Shown here: piece after piece, positions 47,214-56,147 of the stretch
Numbering within the stretch: position 1 is the first letter of the stretch
Layout: every line of letters starts with the position of its first letter
NCBI RefSeq assembly: GCF_002086795.1
Contig: NZ_MVIM01000001.1
Span: 585,124 to 649,123 of the forward strand
Direction: 5' to 3'
Length of the DNA stretch: 64,000 nucleotides
From: Mycolicibacterium tusciae
GTDB taxonomy: Bacteria > Actinomycetota > Actinomycetes > Mycobacteriales > Mycobacteriaceae
Program-made: the position numbers and the translations under genes
Notes under the pieces: model-generated
The model's database searches: none
What the model saw: only the letters and a program-made list of their open reading frames with translations
Told to the model about the DNA's origin: nothing

Positions 47214-47909
47214 ATGAACGATCTGGTCGATACCACCGAGATGTACCTGCGGACCATCTACGACCTCGAGGAAGAGGGCGTCGTGCCGCTGCGTGCGCGT
47301 ATCGCCGAGCGCCTCGACCAGAGCGGTCCGACCGTCAGCCAGACCGTCTCCAGGATGGAACGCGACGGGCTGCTCCACGTCGCGGGCGACCGACATCTCC
47401 AGCTCACCGACAAGGGCCGCGGCCTGGCCGTCGCCGTGATGCGCAAGCACCGGCTCGCCGAGCGGCTCCTGGTCGACGTGATCGGGCTGCCGTGGGAGGA
47501 AGTGCACGCCGAGGCCTGTCGGTGGGAACACGTGATGAGCGAGGACGTCGAGCGTCGCCTGGTGCGGGTGCTCGACCACCCCACCACGTCCCCGTTCGGC
47601 AATCCGATTCCCGGCCTTGCCGAGCTCGGACTGGCCTCGAGCGAGTCGGGCACCGACCAGATCAACCTGGTTCGGCTCACCGAGCTGCCCGCCGGCATGC
47701 CTGTCGCTGTCGTCGTGCGACAACTGACCGAGCACGTGCAGGGTGACGTCGAGCTGATCGGACGGCTCAAGGACGCCGGCGTGGTGCCCAATGCGCGCGT
47801 CACGGTCGAAGCCAACGACCATGGTGGCGTCATGATCGTGATCCCCGGCCACGAGCAGGTCGAGCTGCCGCACCACATGGCGCACGCCGTGAAGGTCGAG
47901 AAGGTCTAA
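47214..47909 (+). CDS. ideR: Iron-dependent regulator IdeR
   Basis: DtxR-family Fe2+-activated regulator of siderophore and iron-storage genes, 231 residues. The HTH lies within residues 24-50 (AERLDQSGPTVSQTVSRMER). All metal ligands expected from the family are present: site 1 H79, E83 and H98; site 2 M10, C102, E105 and H106. The SH3-like third domain fills the C-terminus. It follows sigB after a hairpin. The 3' end overlaps the convergent DUF4192 gene by 4 bases. Confidence 0.97.
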   Translation: MNDLVDTTEMYLRTIYDLEEEGVVPLRARIAERLDQSGPTVSQTVSRMERDGLLHVAGDRHLQLTDKGRGLAVAVMRKHRLAERLLVDVIGLPWEEVHAEACRWEHVMSEDVERRLVRVLDHPTTSPFGNPIPGLAELGLASSESGTDQINLVRLTELPAGMPVAVVVRQLTEHVQGDVELIGRLKDAGVVPNARVTVEANDHGGVMIVIPGHEQVELPHHMAHAVKVEKV

Positions 47910-48943
47910 CCCGCGCGGCGCCCGAACGCGCGCCTGGCCGGCAACCGCACACCCAGCCGATCGGCCAACCGGTACCCGGTCGTGGCCAGGTCGCGAATCT
48001 GCTCCGGTCGCATCCCCGATTGCAGGGCGGTGTCGAGCATGCCCGCCATCCGATGGGTCTCGTCGCACCGTAGCGCCGCATCCAGCGACACTCCGGCCAG
48101 CGGCCCGTCGCCGCGGGCGTATGCCGAGAATGCCAGCAGCACAAGCGCTTCCACCCGCCATGGCTCCGGAAGCGTGCGGGCCAACTGTGCCCACAGCGCT
48201 TCGGCCTGTCCGGCGGCCTCACCGACCGCCAGCGCGTAGAGCGTGTCGCGCACCAGCGGGTCGGTCAGTGCACAAGCCAGCCGTGCGGCGGCGTCATCGG
48301 ACAGCGGCTGACCGTCGGCGACGTTGACCGCTGCGGCCATGGCCATTTCGACATCGCGTCGCACATCGGCGTCCGACCGGTCGGCATCACAGCTACCGAT
48401 GGAAGCCTCGAGCGCGGCGCTGCGGGCCGGATCCGCCACCGCAATGACCTCCTGAAGTTCCGCGCGCCGCGTGTAGAGCCTGCGTCCATCCAGGACCGCG
48501 GCGACGGCCAACGGCGATGCGGACGGGTCTTCGACGGTTCCGGCATTCCCGCAGCCGTCGGCACAGTGCCAGTGTCCGCCTGCGGCGACGCGGTCAACGA
48601 TGTGAACCGCCAGCAGTTCGATGCCGTGCTCGGCGAGTGTCGCCGCCAGAGCGGCGGCCAGGTGGCGGTAGTCGTCGTTGCACATCCGGCAGCTCGCGCC
48701 GTCGTCATCGACGATGACCGCGATCGCCGCGTCTGGTCGCGCACTCGCGGCCACCTCGGCGATGTGCTCTACGGACTCCGTCACCTCATCGGAAAGATCA
48801 ACGCGCATAACGCATCCCATCTCCCCGTGATCGACCGTCACCAAAACGAGAGACTTCTCGGGCACGAAGCCCAGGACTGCGGGCAGGGCGGCGATCAGTA
48901 CGCCGGGGCGGTTGATGCTGAAGTCGGGCGAATGCGGTGTCAT
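47906..48943 (-). CDS. DUF4192 family protein
   Basis: A 345-residue soluble protein (Rv2712c-like) starting RPGVLIAALPAVLGFVPEKSLVLVTVD, a segment typical of DUF4192. A cysteine-rich patch (CRMCND and the HWHCADGC segment) may bind metal. The C-terminal half is helical, with repeats like WAQLARTLPEPWRVEALVLLAFSAYARGDG. Function unknown. The ATG at 48943 was taken because the family begins shortly before the INRPG motif. Confidence 0.86.
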   Translation of the reverse strand: MTPHSPDFSINRPGVLIAALPAVLGFVPEKSLVLVTVDHGEMGCVMRVDLSDEVTESVEHIAEVAASARPDAAIAVIVDDDGASCRMCNDDYRHLAAALAATLAEHGIELLAVHIVDRVAAGGHWHCADGCGNAGTVEDPSASPLAVAAVLDGRRLYTRRAELQEVIAVADPARSAALEASIGSCDADRSDADVRRDVEMAMAAAVNVADGQPLSDDAAARLACALTDPLVRDTLYALAVGEAAGQAEALWAQLARTLPEPWRVEALVLLAFSAYARGDGPLAGVSLDAALRCDETHRMAGMLDTALQSGMRPEQIRDLATTGYRLADRLGVRLPARRAFGRRAG

Positions 48944-49040
48944 GCTCCCACCGTGGTTCCCGGCGCCGACTCCCCCAGCCGTCACAACGTCGCACAGCGC
49001 GTCCATGTGGATCAAAGTGCGATTGGGGATGAAACCGGCA

Positions 49041-49730
49041 CTATCCGTCGCGGCGCAGCTTCACCACCGCATCCCGGAACAGGGCGTCCAGCGATGAGGT
49101 GTCGGCCTGGTCCACCGTTGGGTCCTGTAGCCAGCTCGCGCTGACCCGCGTGTCGCCGACTTGGGCCGCGAAGGTCAGCACTGTCCGCTCTGATTCCGGA
49201 GTCATCACGGTCTGCTCGACGGCGTAGGCGTCATCGGCGTCGACCGGCGGCGCGGGCAGCACCGTCACGTCCACTGTCGATGCCTGCTCGCCCGCGCCCA
49301 CGTCGAACGACGGGCATGCACGCAGTTGCTCCAGCCGACTGCTCAAGGGCGGGACAGGCCGCATCACGACGACAATCAGCCTGCTCGCAGTCGCGCTGTC
49401 GACCCCTTCCACACCAACGGCCTCGCTGTGCCACAACACCGGCGGCGCGCAGGTGGGCGGGGTGACGACCTCGCCCCTGGGAACACCGTCGATGTCCTGC
49501 AACGCGCGGTCCAGCCCGCCGTCGTCGAGTTTGGCAGCCGCGTACTGCGGCGGGAAACGGTTGGGTTCGATGAGCAGCTGCGCAACCGGGACCGGGGCCT
49601 TTGCCTCTCGGGCGGACACCGGCAGCGAGGCCCCGACGACGACACGGCTGCATGCGGCCAGCGACGCCGCGGCCATCAGCAGCGCGCAGCCGCGCAGGCA
49701 CCGCGACAGCCTGTCACCCATCGGCGCCAT
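49041..49730 (-). CDS. Secreted lipoprotein of unknown function (DUF5642-like)
   Basis: A 229-residue exported protein. The signal peptide has a hydrophobic CALLMAAASL core and the lipobox LAAC, giving lipidation at C27. The mature part resembles mycobacterial PknH-sensor/DUF5642-type lipoproteins, with conserved cysteines (TCAP and RACPSFD) able to form a disulfide. A second in-frame ATG lies three codons inside. It is divergent from sthA, 133 bases away. Confidence 0.78.
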   Translation of the reverse strand: MAPMGDRLSRCLRGCALLMAAASLAACSRVVVGASLPVSAREAKAPVPVAQLLIEPNRFPPQYAAAKLDDGGLDRALQDIDGVPRGEVVTPPTCAPPVLWHSEAVGVEGVDSATASRLIVVVMRPVPPLSSRLEQLRACPSFDVGAGEQASTVDVTVLPAPPVDADDAYAVEQTVMTPESERTVLTFAAQVGDTRVSASWLQDPTVDQADTSSLDALFRDAVVKLRRDG

Positions 49731-49863
49731 CGTCTCACCGCTGCGCCCGCCGACCAGTCAGGCGCGCGTACGGATCCGGGTTGGGTAACGGACGATTAAT
49801 TTCACGTGGTCTTGACGCCCGTCGGCGTGCGAGATCCGCGCAACCGGCGTAGACCTTGTTGCC

Positions 49864-51279
49864 ATGGGTTCCATGCTCGAATACGACCTCGTCGTCATCG
49901 GTTCGGGTCCGGGTGGTCAAAAGGCCGCAATTGCGGCGGCAAAGCTCGGCAAGACGGTCGCCATCGTCGAGCGAGGACGGATGCTTGGCGGGGTGTGCGT
50001 GACCACAGGCACCATTCCGTCCAAAACGTTGCGGGAAGCAGTGCTTTACCTCACCGGCATGAACCAGCGCGAGCTCTACGGAGCCAGTTACCGCGTCAAG
50101 GAGAAGATCACCCCCGCCGACCTGCTTGCCCGCACCTCTCACGTCATCGGCAAGGAACAGGACGTCGTGCGGTCGCAACTGATGCGCAACCGCATCGACC
50201 TCATTCAGGGTCACGCCCGGTTCGTCGACCCGCACACCGTGCTGGTCGAGGAGCCGACGCGCGGCGAGCGCACCACCGTTAGCGGAGACAATGTCGTGAT
50301 CGCCACCGGCACCAAGCCGGCGCGGCCGGCCGGCGTCGAGTTCGACGAAGACCGCGTCCTGGACTCCGACGGCATCCTCGACCTGAAGTCGCTGCCGGCC
50401 ACGATGGTTGTGGTGGGCGCCGGCGTGATCGGCATCGAATACGCCTCTATGTTCGCCGCGCTGGGCACCAAGGTGACCGTGGTGGAAAAGCGCGACAACA
50501 TGCTCGACTTCTGCGACCCCGAGATCGTCGAGGCGCTGAAGTTCCACCTGCGCGACCTCGCGGTGACCTTCCGCTTCGGCGAGGAGGTGACCGCCGTCGA
50601 CGTCGGCGCCTCGGGCACGGTCACCACGCTGGCCAGCGGCAAGCAGATCCCGGCCGAGACGGTCATGTACTCCGCGGGCAGGCAGGGCCAGACCGAACAC
50701 CTCGATCTCGCCAATGCCGGCCTCCAGGCCGATCCGCGCGGGCGCATCACCGTCGACAGCAACTTCCAGACCCTTGTCGACCACATCTACGCCGTCGGAG
50801 ACGTGATCGGGTTCCCGGCGCTGGCCGCCACCTCCATGGAGCAGGGCAGGCTCGCCGCCTACCACGCCTTCGGCGAGCCGGCCAAGGGCATGACCGACCT
50901 GCAGCCGATCGGCATCTACTCGATCCCCGAGGTGTCATATGTAGGCGCCACCGAGGTCGAGCTGACCAAGAAGTGCCTGCCATACGAAGTCGGCGTCTCG
51001 CGCTATCGGGAGCTGGCGCGCGGACAAATCGCCGGAGATTCCTACGGAATGCTGAAGCTGCTGGTATCGACGGACGACCTGAAGCTGCTCGGTGTCCACA
51101 TCTTCGGCACCAGCGCGACCGAGATGGTCCACATCGGCCAGGCCGTGATGGGCTGCGGCGGAACCATCGAATATCTCGTCGACGCGGTCTTCAACTACCC
51201 CACGTTCTCAGAGGCCTACAAGGTCGCGGCGCTGGACGTGATGAACAAACTGCGTGCTCTGAATCAATTTCGCCATTAG
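49864..51279 (+). CDS. sthA: Soluble pyridine nucleotide transhydrogenase SthA
   Basis: Flavoprotein that moves reducing equivalents between NADPH and NADH. The 471-residue protein has the FAD motif [20 protein letters not shown] at the N-terminus, the [12 protein letters not shown] segment without the second redox cysteine (so it is not a disulfide reductase), a second nucleotide fold [19 protein letters not shown], and a C-terminal dimerisation domain ([14 protein letters not shown]). The start ATG gives [10 protein letters not shown]. It may work with the upstream malic enzyme in NADPH balance, though the two are far apart. Confidence 0.94.
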   Translation: MGSMLEYDLVVIGSGPGGQKAAIAAAKLGKTVAIVERGRMLGGVCVTTGTIPSKTLREAVLYLTGMNQRELYGASYRVKEKITPADLLARTSHVIGKEQDVVRSQLMRNRIDLIQGHARFVDPHTVLVEEPTRGERTTVSGDNVVIATGTKPARPAGVEFDEDRVLDSDGILDLKSLPATMVVVGAGVIGIEYASMFAALGTKVTVVEKRDNMLDFCDPEIVEALKFHLRDLAVTFRFGEEVTAVDVGASGTVTTLASGKQIPAETVMYSAGRQGQTEHLDLANAGLQADPRGRITVDSNFQTLVDHIYAVGDVIGFPALAATSMEQGRLAAYHAFGEPAKGMTDLQPIGIYSIPEVSYVGATEVELTKKCLPYEVGVSRYRELARGQIAGDSYGMLKLLVSTDDLKLLGVHIFGTSATEMVHIGQAVMGCGGTIEYLVDAVFNYPTFSEAYKVAALDVMNKLRALNQFRH

Positions 51280-51325
51280 CGATTCTCGCTTCGACGACCG
51301 GCATTTGGCCGGGGTCGTACGTTTG

Positions 51326-51354
51326 GGGAACGCAACATGGGCCACACTGGTTGT
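51326..51354 (+). promoter_or_regulatory. ECF sigma (SigE/SigH-type) promoter ahead of the PAC2 gene
   Basis: GGGAAC (51326-51331), 17 bases, then GGTTGT (51349-51354) match GGAAC-N18-GTT with the same spacing as the sigB promoter. The likely start of transcription would be about 45 bases before the ATG at 51405. Confidence 0.7.
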
Positions 51355-51404
51355 CACGTTGGGAAAGGCGATCACGCTTTTCACACCGTCGAGGAGGCGT
51401 GGAG

Positions 51405-52373
51405 ATGGCGGACGAAGCAGATCAACACGAGCAGCGTTACCAACCGGACCAGACGGGCATGTACGAGCTGGAGTTTCCGGCCCCGAAGCTGACGTCGGCG
51501 GATGGCCGCGGTCCGGTGTTGATCCATGCGCTGGAGGGCTTTTCCGACGCCGGCCACGCCATCAAGCTGGCCGCCCAGCACCTCAGGAACACCCTCGAAA
51601 CCGAGTTGGTGGCCTCCTTCGCGATCGACGAACTGCTGGATTACCGATCGCGGCGCCCCCTGATGACCTTCAAGACCGACCACTTCACCCACTACGAGGA
51701 ACCCGAGCTCAGCCTCTACGCGATGCACGACAGCGTCGGCACGCCGTTTCTGCTGCTCGCCGGCCTAGAGCCGGACCTGCGGTGGGAGCGTTTTCTGACG
51801 GCCGTGCGACTGCTGGCCGAGCGGCTCGGGGTACGCCGGGTGATTGGCCTGGGGGCCATCCCGATGGCCGTCCCGCACACCCGCCCCGTCACGCTGACGG
51901 CACACTCCAACGACAAGGAACTGATCGCCGAGCATCAGCCGTGGGTCGGCGAGGTGCAGGTGCCGGGCAGTGTGTCGAACCTGTTGGAGTTCCGGATGTC
52001 CCAGCACGGGTACGAGGTTGTCGGATTCACCGTGCACGTGCCGCACTACCTTGCCCAGACCGACTACCCCGCCGCCGCGGAGGTGCTGCTGGCCGAGGTG
52101 GCCAAGACCGGCGGGCTCCAGATCCCGTTAGAGGCGCTGGACGCCGCTGGCGCCGAGATACTGCAGAAGATCAACGAGCAGGTTGAGGGAAGCGCCGAGG
52201 TGGCCCAGGTGGTGACCGCGTTGGAGCGTCAGTACGACGCTTTCGCCTCGGCCCAGGAGAACCGCTCGCTGCTTGCCCACGACGAGGATCTGCCCAGCGG
52301 TGAGGAGCTCGGTGCGGAGTTCGAGCGGTTCCTCCGGCAGCAGGACAGGGGCAAAGACGGCGACGCCAAATAG
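51405..52373 (+). CDS. PAC2-family (proteasome assembly chaperone-like) protein
   Basis: A 322-residue protein of the PAC2 family (Rv2714-like). The conserved first part is GPVLIHALEGFSDAGHAIKLAAQHL, then GLGAIPMAVPHTRPV and PHYLAQTDYPAAAEVLL; the C-terminal 60 residues form a coiled coil. Crystal-structure knowledge of the family points to a purine-nucleoside-phosphorylase-like fold. The partner is unknown, although mycobacteria do have a 20S proteasome. The ATG at 51405 is preceded by GAGGAGG. Confidence 0.88.
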   Translation: MADEADQHEQRYQPDQTGMYELEFPAPKLTSADGRGPVLIHALEGFSDAGHAIKLAAQHLRNTLETELVASFAIDELLDYRSRRPLMTFKTDHFTHYEEPELSLYAMHDSVGTPFLLLAGLEPDLRWERFLTAVRLLAERLGVRRVIGLGAIPMAVPHTRPVTLTAHSNDKELIAEHQPWVGEVQVPGSVSNLLEFRMSQHGYEVVGFTVHVPHYLAQTDYPAAAEVLLAEVAKTGGLQIPLEALDAAGAEILQKINEQVEGSAEVAQVVTALERQYDAFASAQENRSLLAHDEDLPSGEELGAEFERFLRQQDRGKDGDAK

Positions 52374-52405
52374 CGCCCGTCCGGAAGGGCAGCTAAGTTG
52401 TCGCA

Positions 52406-53428
52406 ATGGCCGCGCGACCGACCAACCTGCGCCCGGTTCGGGAACTCACACCCGAGTTGGAGTTCCGCACTATCCACGGGTACCGGCGCGCGTATCGAGT
52501 GGCGGGCTCCGGACCAGCGATCCTGCTGATTCACGGCATCGGCGACAACTCCACCACCTGGAGCACGGTTCAGTCGAAGTTGGCCCAGCGATTCACCGTC
52601 ATCGCGCCAGATCTGCTGGGCCACGGCAAGTCCGATAAGCCCCGCGCCGACTACTCGGTGGCCGCGTACGCCAACGGGATGCGGGACCTGCTGAGCGTTC
52701 TCGACGTCGACCGGGTCACTGTCGTAGGCCACTCCCTGGGTGGCGGCGTGGCGATGCAGTTCGCCTACCAGTTCCCCCAGCTCGTCGAGCGACTGATCCT
52801 CGTGGGAGCCGGCGGCGTGACCAAGGACGTCAACATCGCGCTGCGGGTCGCCTCATTGCCGATGGGCAGCGAGGCGTTGGCGTTTCTGCGTCTACCGCTG
52901 GTGCTGCCGGCCGTGCATGCCTTCGGACGCGTGGCCGGAGCGATGTTCGGATCGACTGGCTTGGGCCGTGACATTCCCGACGTGCTTCGGATCCTCGCGG
53001 ATCTGCCGGAGCCGACGGCCTCGTCGGCGTTCGCGCGCACGCTGCGCGCGGTAGTGGACTGGCGCGGCCAAGTTGTCACAATGCTCGACCGATGTTATTT
53101 GACGCGATCCGTTCCAGTGCAATTGATTTGGGGAAGCGCCGACTCGGTGATACCGGTCAGCCATGCCCGTCTGGCACATGCGGCGATGCCGGGCTCACTG
53201 CTGGAGATCTTCGAGGGTTCCGGGCACTTCCCGTTCCACGACGACCCAGACCGGTTCGTCGAGGTTCTCGAGCAGTTCATTCTTTCCACCGAACCCGCGG
53301 TCTACGACCAGGATTATCTGCGCGGATTGCTACGCACCGGCATCGAAGAGGGTGCGATCTCCGGCTCGGTCGACACCCGGGTGGCCGTACTCGACGCAAT
53401 GGACCACGACGAGCGCAGCGCCACCTGA
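52406..53428 (+). CDS. Alpha/beta hydrolase (Rv2715-like)
   Basis: A 340-residue hydrolase with the oxyanion motif LLIHGIGDNS, nucleophile elbow GHSLGG (serine), acid region IWGSADSVIPVSHA and catalytic histidine in GSGHFPFHDDPDRF. The substrate is unknown; esterase or peroxidase-like roles are open. It lies 32 bases behind the PAC2 gene on the same strand and probably shares its stress promoter. The extra C-terminal ~50 residues are unique. Confidence 0.87.
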   Translation: MAARPTNLRPVRELTPELEFRTIHGYRRAYRVAGSGPAILLIHGIGDNSTTWSTVQSKLAQRFTVIAPDLLGHGKSDKPRADYSVAAYANGMRDLLSVLDVDRVTVVGHSLGGGVAMQFAYQFPQLVERLILVGAGGVTKDVNIALRVASLPMGSEALAFLRLPLVLPAVHAFGRVAGAMFGSTGLGRDIPDVLRILADLPEPTASSAFARTLRAVVDWRGQVVTMLDRCYLTRSVPVQLIWGSADSVIPVSHARLAHAAMPGSLLEIFEGSGHFPFHDDPDRFVEVLEQFILSTEPAVYDQDYLRGLLRTGIEEGAISGSVDTRVAVLDAMDHDERSAT

Positions 53429-53459
53429 AGACGTCGACGCGCCTCGGTAGCATCGATCC

Positions 53460-54146
53460 ATGGCCATCGACGTAACGGTACTGCGGGTATTCACCGACCC
53501 CGACGGCAACTTCGGAAATCCGCTAGGCGTTGTCGACAACAGCACCGTCAACCCCACCGACCGTCAACGGATCGCTACCCAATTGGGTTACAGCGAAACC
53601 ATTTTCATCGATCTACCGCAAAGCGGCTCCAGCACGGCGCACGCGCGGATCTTCACCCCGGCCGTCGAATTGCCCTTTGCGGGCCATCCGACCGTGGGTG
53701 CCTCGTGGTGGCTGCGCGATCAAGGTTTCGCGATCAACACGTTGCAAGTGCCCGCGGGCATCGTGCAGGTCACCTACGACGGTGATCTGACGGCCGTGAG
53801 TGCGCGTTCGGAATGGGCTCCGGACTTCGCGATCTATGACCTTGCGTCCGTCGACGAATTGATGGCGGCGGATCCGTCCGACTACACCGATGCGACCGAG
53901 CACTACCTGTGGACCTGGCTCGACAAAACCGCCGGAGTGATCCGCTCAAGGATGTTCGCCGCCGATCTCGGCGTCCCGGAGGACGAGGCCACCGGCGCCG
54001 CGGCGGTCCGCATCACCGACTACCTCAGCCAGGACCTGGAAATCGTGCAGGGTAAGGGGTCGAGAATATCCACCGAGTGGAGCCCCGAGGGCTGGGTGCG
54101 GGTCGCAGGGCGCGTCGTCAACGACGGTACGAAACAGATCGAGTGA
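53460..54146 (+). CDS. PhzF-family isomerase-like protein
   Basis: A 228-residue protein with the PhzF/DapF-like two-lobed fold; the conserved GFTGNP-type start is replaced by [16 protein letters not shown]. The general acid/base glutamate lies in LGYSETIF, and the [22 protein letters not shown] motif follows. It is shorter than the 278-residue PhzF and resembles Rv2716. It lies 31 bases behind the hydrolase gene and converges on nrdR. The substrate is unknown. Confidence 0.88.
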   Translation: MAIDVTVLRVFTDPDGNFGNPLGVVDNSTVNPTDRQRIATQLGYSETIFIDLPQSGSSTAHARIFTPAVELPFAGHPTVGASWWLRDQGFAINTLQVPAGIVQVTYDGDLTAVSARSEWAPDFAIYDLASVDELMAADPSDYTDATEHYLWTWLDKTAGVIRSRMFAADLGVPEDEATGAAAVRITDYLSQDLEIVQGKGSRISTEWSPEGWVRVAGRVVNDGTKQIE

Positions 54147-54155
54147 GGCGCCCGG

Positions 54156-54626
54156 TCAGCTCTGGGCCGGCTGTGGAGACTCGCGATGCTCACGCAGCTC
54201 CTTGATCTCGCGCTCGAAATCCTCTGCCGACGTGAATCCGCGGTAGACCGAGGCAAATCGTAGGTAGGCGACCTCGTCGAGGTCACGGAGCGGACCGAGG
54301 ATGGCCAGGCCCACCTCATTGCTGGGGACCTCAGCCGAGCCGGTGGCGCGCACCGCGTCCTCGACCTGCTGAGCAAGCAGATTCAGCGCGTCGTCGTCGA
54401 CCGCCCGGCCCTGGCAGGCGCGGCGCACGCCTTTGACCACCTTCTCCCGGCTGAACGGCTCCGTGACACCGCTGCGCTTGACCACGGCGAGCACCGCCGT
54501 CTCGACCGTCGTGAAGCGACGACCGCATTCCGGGCATGATCTGCGGCGGCGAATCGCCTGGCCTTCGTCCGTTTCCCGGGAGTCGACCACTCGGGAATCG
54601 GGATGACGACAGAACGGACAGTGCAT
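54156..54626 (-). CDS. nrdR: Transcriptional repressor NrdR of ribonucleotide reductase
   Basis: A 156-residue regulator: an N-terminal zinc ribbon (C3, C6, C31 and C34 in CPFC and CPECGRRF) and an ATP-cone domain ([24 protein letters not shown] onwards) that reads ATP/dATP. It represses ribonucleotide reductase genes when dATP is high. The ATG at 54626 is two bases after a GTG in the same region. It shares its neighbourhood with chiZ and lexA, linking dNTP supply with the SOS response. Confidence 0.95.
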   Translation of the reverse strand: MHCPFCRHPDSRVVDSRETDEGQAIRRRRSCPECGRRFTTVETAVLAVVKRSGVTEPFSREKVVKGVRRACQGRAVDDDALNLLAQQVEDAVRATGSAEVPSNEVGLAILGPLRDLDEVAYLRFASVYRGFTSAEDFEREIKELREHRESPQPAQS

Positions 54627-54787
54627 CACCGCTCCTTCGCCACACCACCAAACGACCAACCCGAACGCCTCCGAGCGTACCTGCGCGGGAGTTCGCGAGC
54701 TCAGGTTCGTGCTGATTGGAACATCTCCCGTCGTGGCGCTTCCGAATACCCTTGCGCGGCTGATGTTTTCAGCGCCCACAGCGCACG

Positions 54788-55237
54788 TCAGCTGATCGGT
54801 GCGATCAGAGTCTGGCCGGCATGAATCGCCACCGTGTCGAGTTGGTTGAGTTCGCGGATCCGGTCGACAACGCTTCCCACCGGCGCGTCGGGCGCCACTC
54901 GGCCCGCCACCTGCTGCAGCGTTTCGCCCGTCTGCACCTGAACCACCGCGAGCCGGTCGGGCACCGGGGCCGATTCGCCGACGACACCGCCGAACTGTGC
55001 CACCAGCCCGAGCCAGACTGTGATGCCTGCGGCGACCATTGCCAACAGGACCGTCGTGACCGGGGTGATGGGCCGGCGCCGGCGCGGAGCGCGCGACACG
55101 AGGACACCGGAGCTGCGGTACCGCACCGGAGCACCGCCGGGCCGCCGTGACGGTGGCCGCCGTCGTGCACCCGCGGGCCGGATACCCGGCCTGACCACAG
55201 GTGTCGCCTGGATTTCCCGCGTCTCGAGAATCGTCAT
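54788..55237 (-). CDS. chiZ: LysM-containing membrane protein ChiZ (DNA-damage-induced cell division inhibitor)
   Basis: A 149-residue protein with a basic, Arg/Pro-rich cytoplasmic N-terminus, one transmembrane helix at about residues 62-85, and an extracytoplasmic LysM domain ([19 protein letters not shown] onwards). It corresponds to Rv2719c/ChiZ, reported to be SOS-induced and to slow division. The ATG at 55237 was taken because the family begins there; the frame is open for another 47 codons into the regulatory region. It is divergent from lexA. Confidence 0.92.
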   Translation of the reverse strand: MTILETREIQATPVVRPGIRPAGARRRPPSRRPGGAPVRYRSSGVLVSRAPRRRRPITPVTTVLLAMVAAGITVWLGLVAQFGGVVGESAPVPDRLAVVQVQTGETLQQVAGRVAPDAPVGSVVDRIRELNQLDTVAIHAGQTLIAPIS

Positions 55238-55305
55238 CTTCCTGCCTTCCGGTCCAAGGTCGTTCGCTTGTGTGTTCGAACATACTCGCTCAGGTGTTCG
55301 ATTAA

Positions 55306-55321
55306 TAGAACATGTGATCGA
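55306..55321. promoter_or_regulatory. Candidate LexA box (chiZ side)
   Basis: TAGAACATGTGATCGA fits TCGAAC-N4-GTTCGA at 10 of 12 positions. It lies 69 bases before the chiZ start, in the same intergenic region as the stronger lexA-side box. Further TTCGAA and TCGAAC half-sites nearby (from 55276) could take part. Confidence 0.55.
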
Positions 55322-55398
55322 ACTGTTGCCAAACGATAGCGGCACCCACCGACAAGTTCCGACGTCCGGATCTGGCACTCGCAGCTATCCGACACGCC

Positions 55399-55414
55399 TC
55401 GAACACATGTTTGA
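55399..55414. promoter_or_regulatory. LexA box (lexA side)
   Basis: TCGAACACATGTTTGA matches the mycobacterial SOS box TCGAAC-N4-GTTCGA at 11 of 12 positions, 31 bases before the lexA start. It fits autoregulation of lexA. Confidence 0.85.
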
Positions 55415-55445
55415 TTAATCGGCGGCCGCGGGCTAGATTCGCGCC

Positions 55446-56147
55446 ATGGACTCCAGCAGCGATACCCCGGGTGGCACAGACGGCACCGGCGGACGAGGTG
55501 GGCTCGACACGGGTCTGACCGAGCGCCAACGCACCATCCTCGACGTGATCCGCGCCTCGGTGACCAATCGCGGCTATCCCCCGAGCATCAGGGAGATCGG
55601 CGATGCGGTCGGGCTGACGTCGACCTCGTCGGTGGCGCATCAACTCCGCACGTTGGAGCGCAAGGGCTATCTGCGCCGCGATCCGAACCGTCCGCGCGCC
55701 GTGGACGTCCGAGGCGCGGACAATGCGCCACCGGTCGTCGCCACGGACGTCGCGGGCTCCGACGCCCTACCGGAACCGACCTTCGTACCGGTGCTGGGCC
55801 GCATCGCCGCCGGCGGCCCGATCCTGGCCGAAGAGGCCGTCGAGGACGTCTTCCCGCTACCGAAGGAATTGGTCGGCGAGGGCTCGCTGTTCCTGCTGAA
55901 GGTCGTCGGCGACTCCATGGTCGACGCAGCGATCTGTGACGGCGACTGGGTGGTCGTGCGTCAACAGAACGTTGCGGACAACGGCGATATCGTCGCCGCG
56001 ATGATCGACGGTGAGGCGACGGTGAAGACGTTCAAGCGCACGCGCGGTCAGGTGTGGCTGATGCCGCACAACCCCGCGTTCGATCCGATTCCCGGCAACG
56101 ACGCCGCCGTGCTGGGTAAGGTCGTGACGGTGATCCGTAAGATCTAG
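55446..56147 (+). CDS. lexA: SOS repressor LexA
   Basis: A 233-residue repressor/autoprotease. The winged HTH is at residues 24-75 ([26 protein letters not shown]). The scissile bond is A122-G123 in GRIAAGGP, the catalytic serine is S157 in GDSMVD, and the lysine is K194 in ATVKTFKR. It represses the SOS genes until RecA-ssDNA triggers self-cleavage. The ATG at 55446 follows the LexA box by 31 bases. Its stop overlaps the stop of the convergent LGFP gene in a CTAG. Confidence 0.97.
   Translation: MDSSSDTPGGTDGTGGRGGLDTGLTERQRTILDVIRASVTNRGYPPSIREIGDAVGLTSTSSVAHQLRTLERKGYLRRDPNRPRAVDVRGADNAPPVVATDVAGSDALPEPTFVPVLGRIAAGGPILAEEAVEDVFPLPKELVGEGSLFLLKVVGDSMVDAAICDGDWVVVRQQNVADNGDIVAAMIDGEATVKTFKRTRGQVWLMPHNPAFDPIPGNDAAVLGKVVTVIRKI

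Noticed and set aside
47133..48194. Open frame antisense to ideR
   Set aside because: IdeR has all metal ligands and its HTH; the opposite frame has none and a composition typical of shadows.
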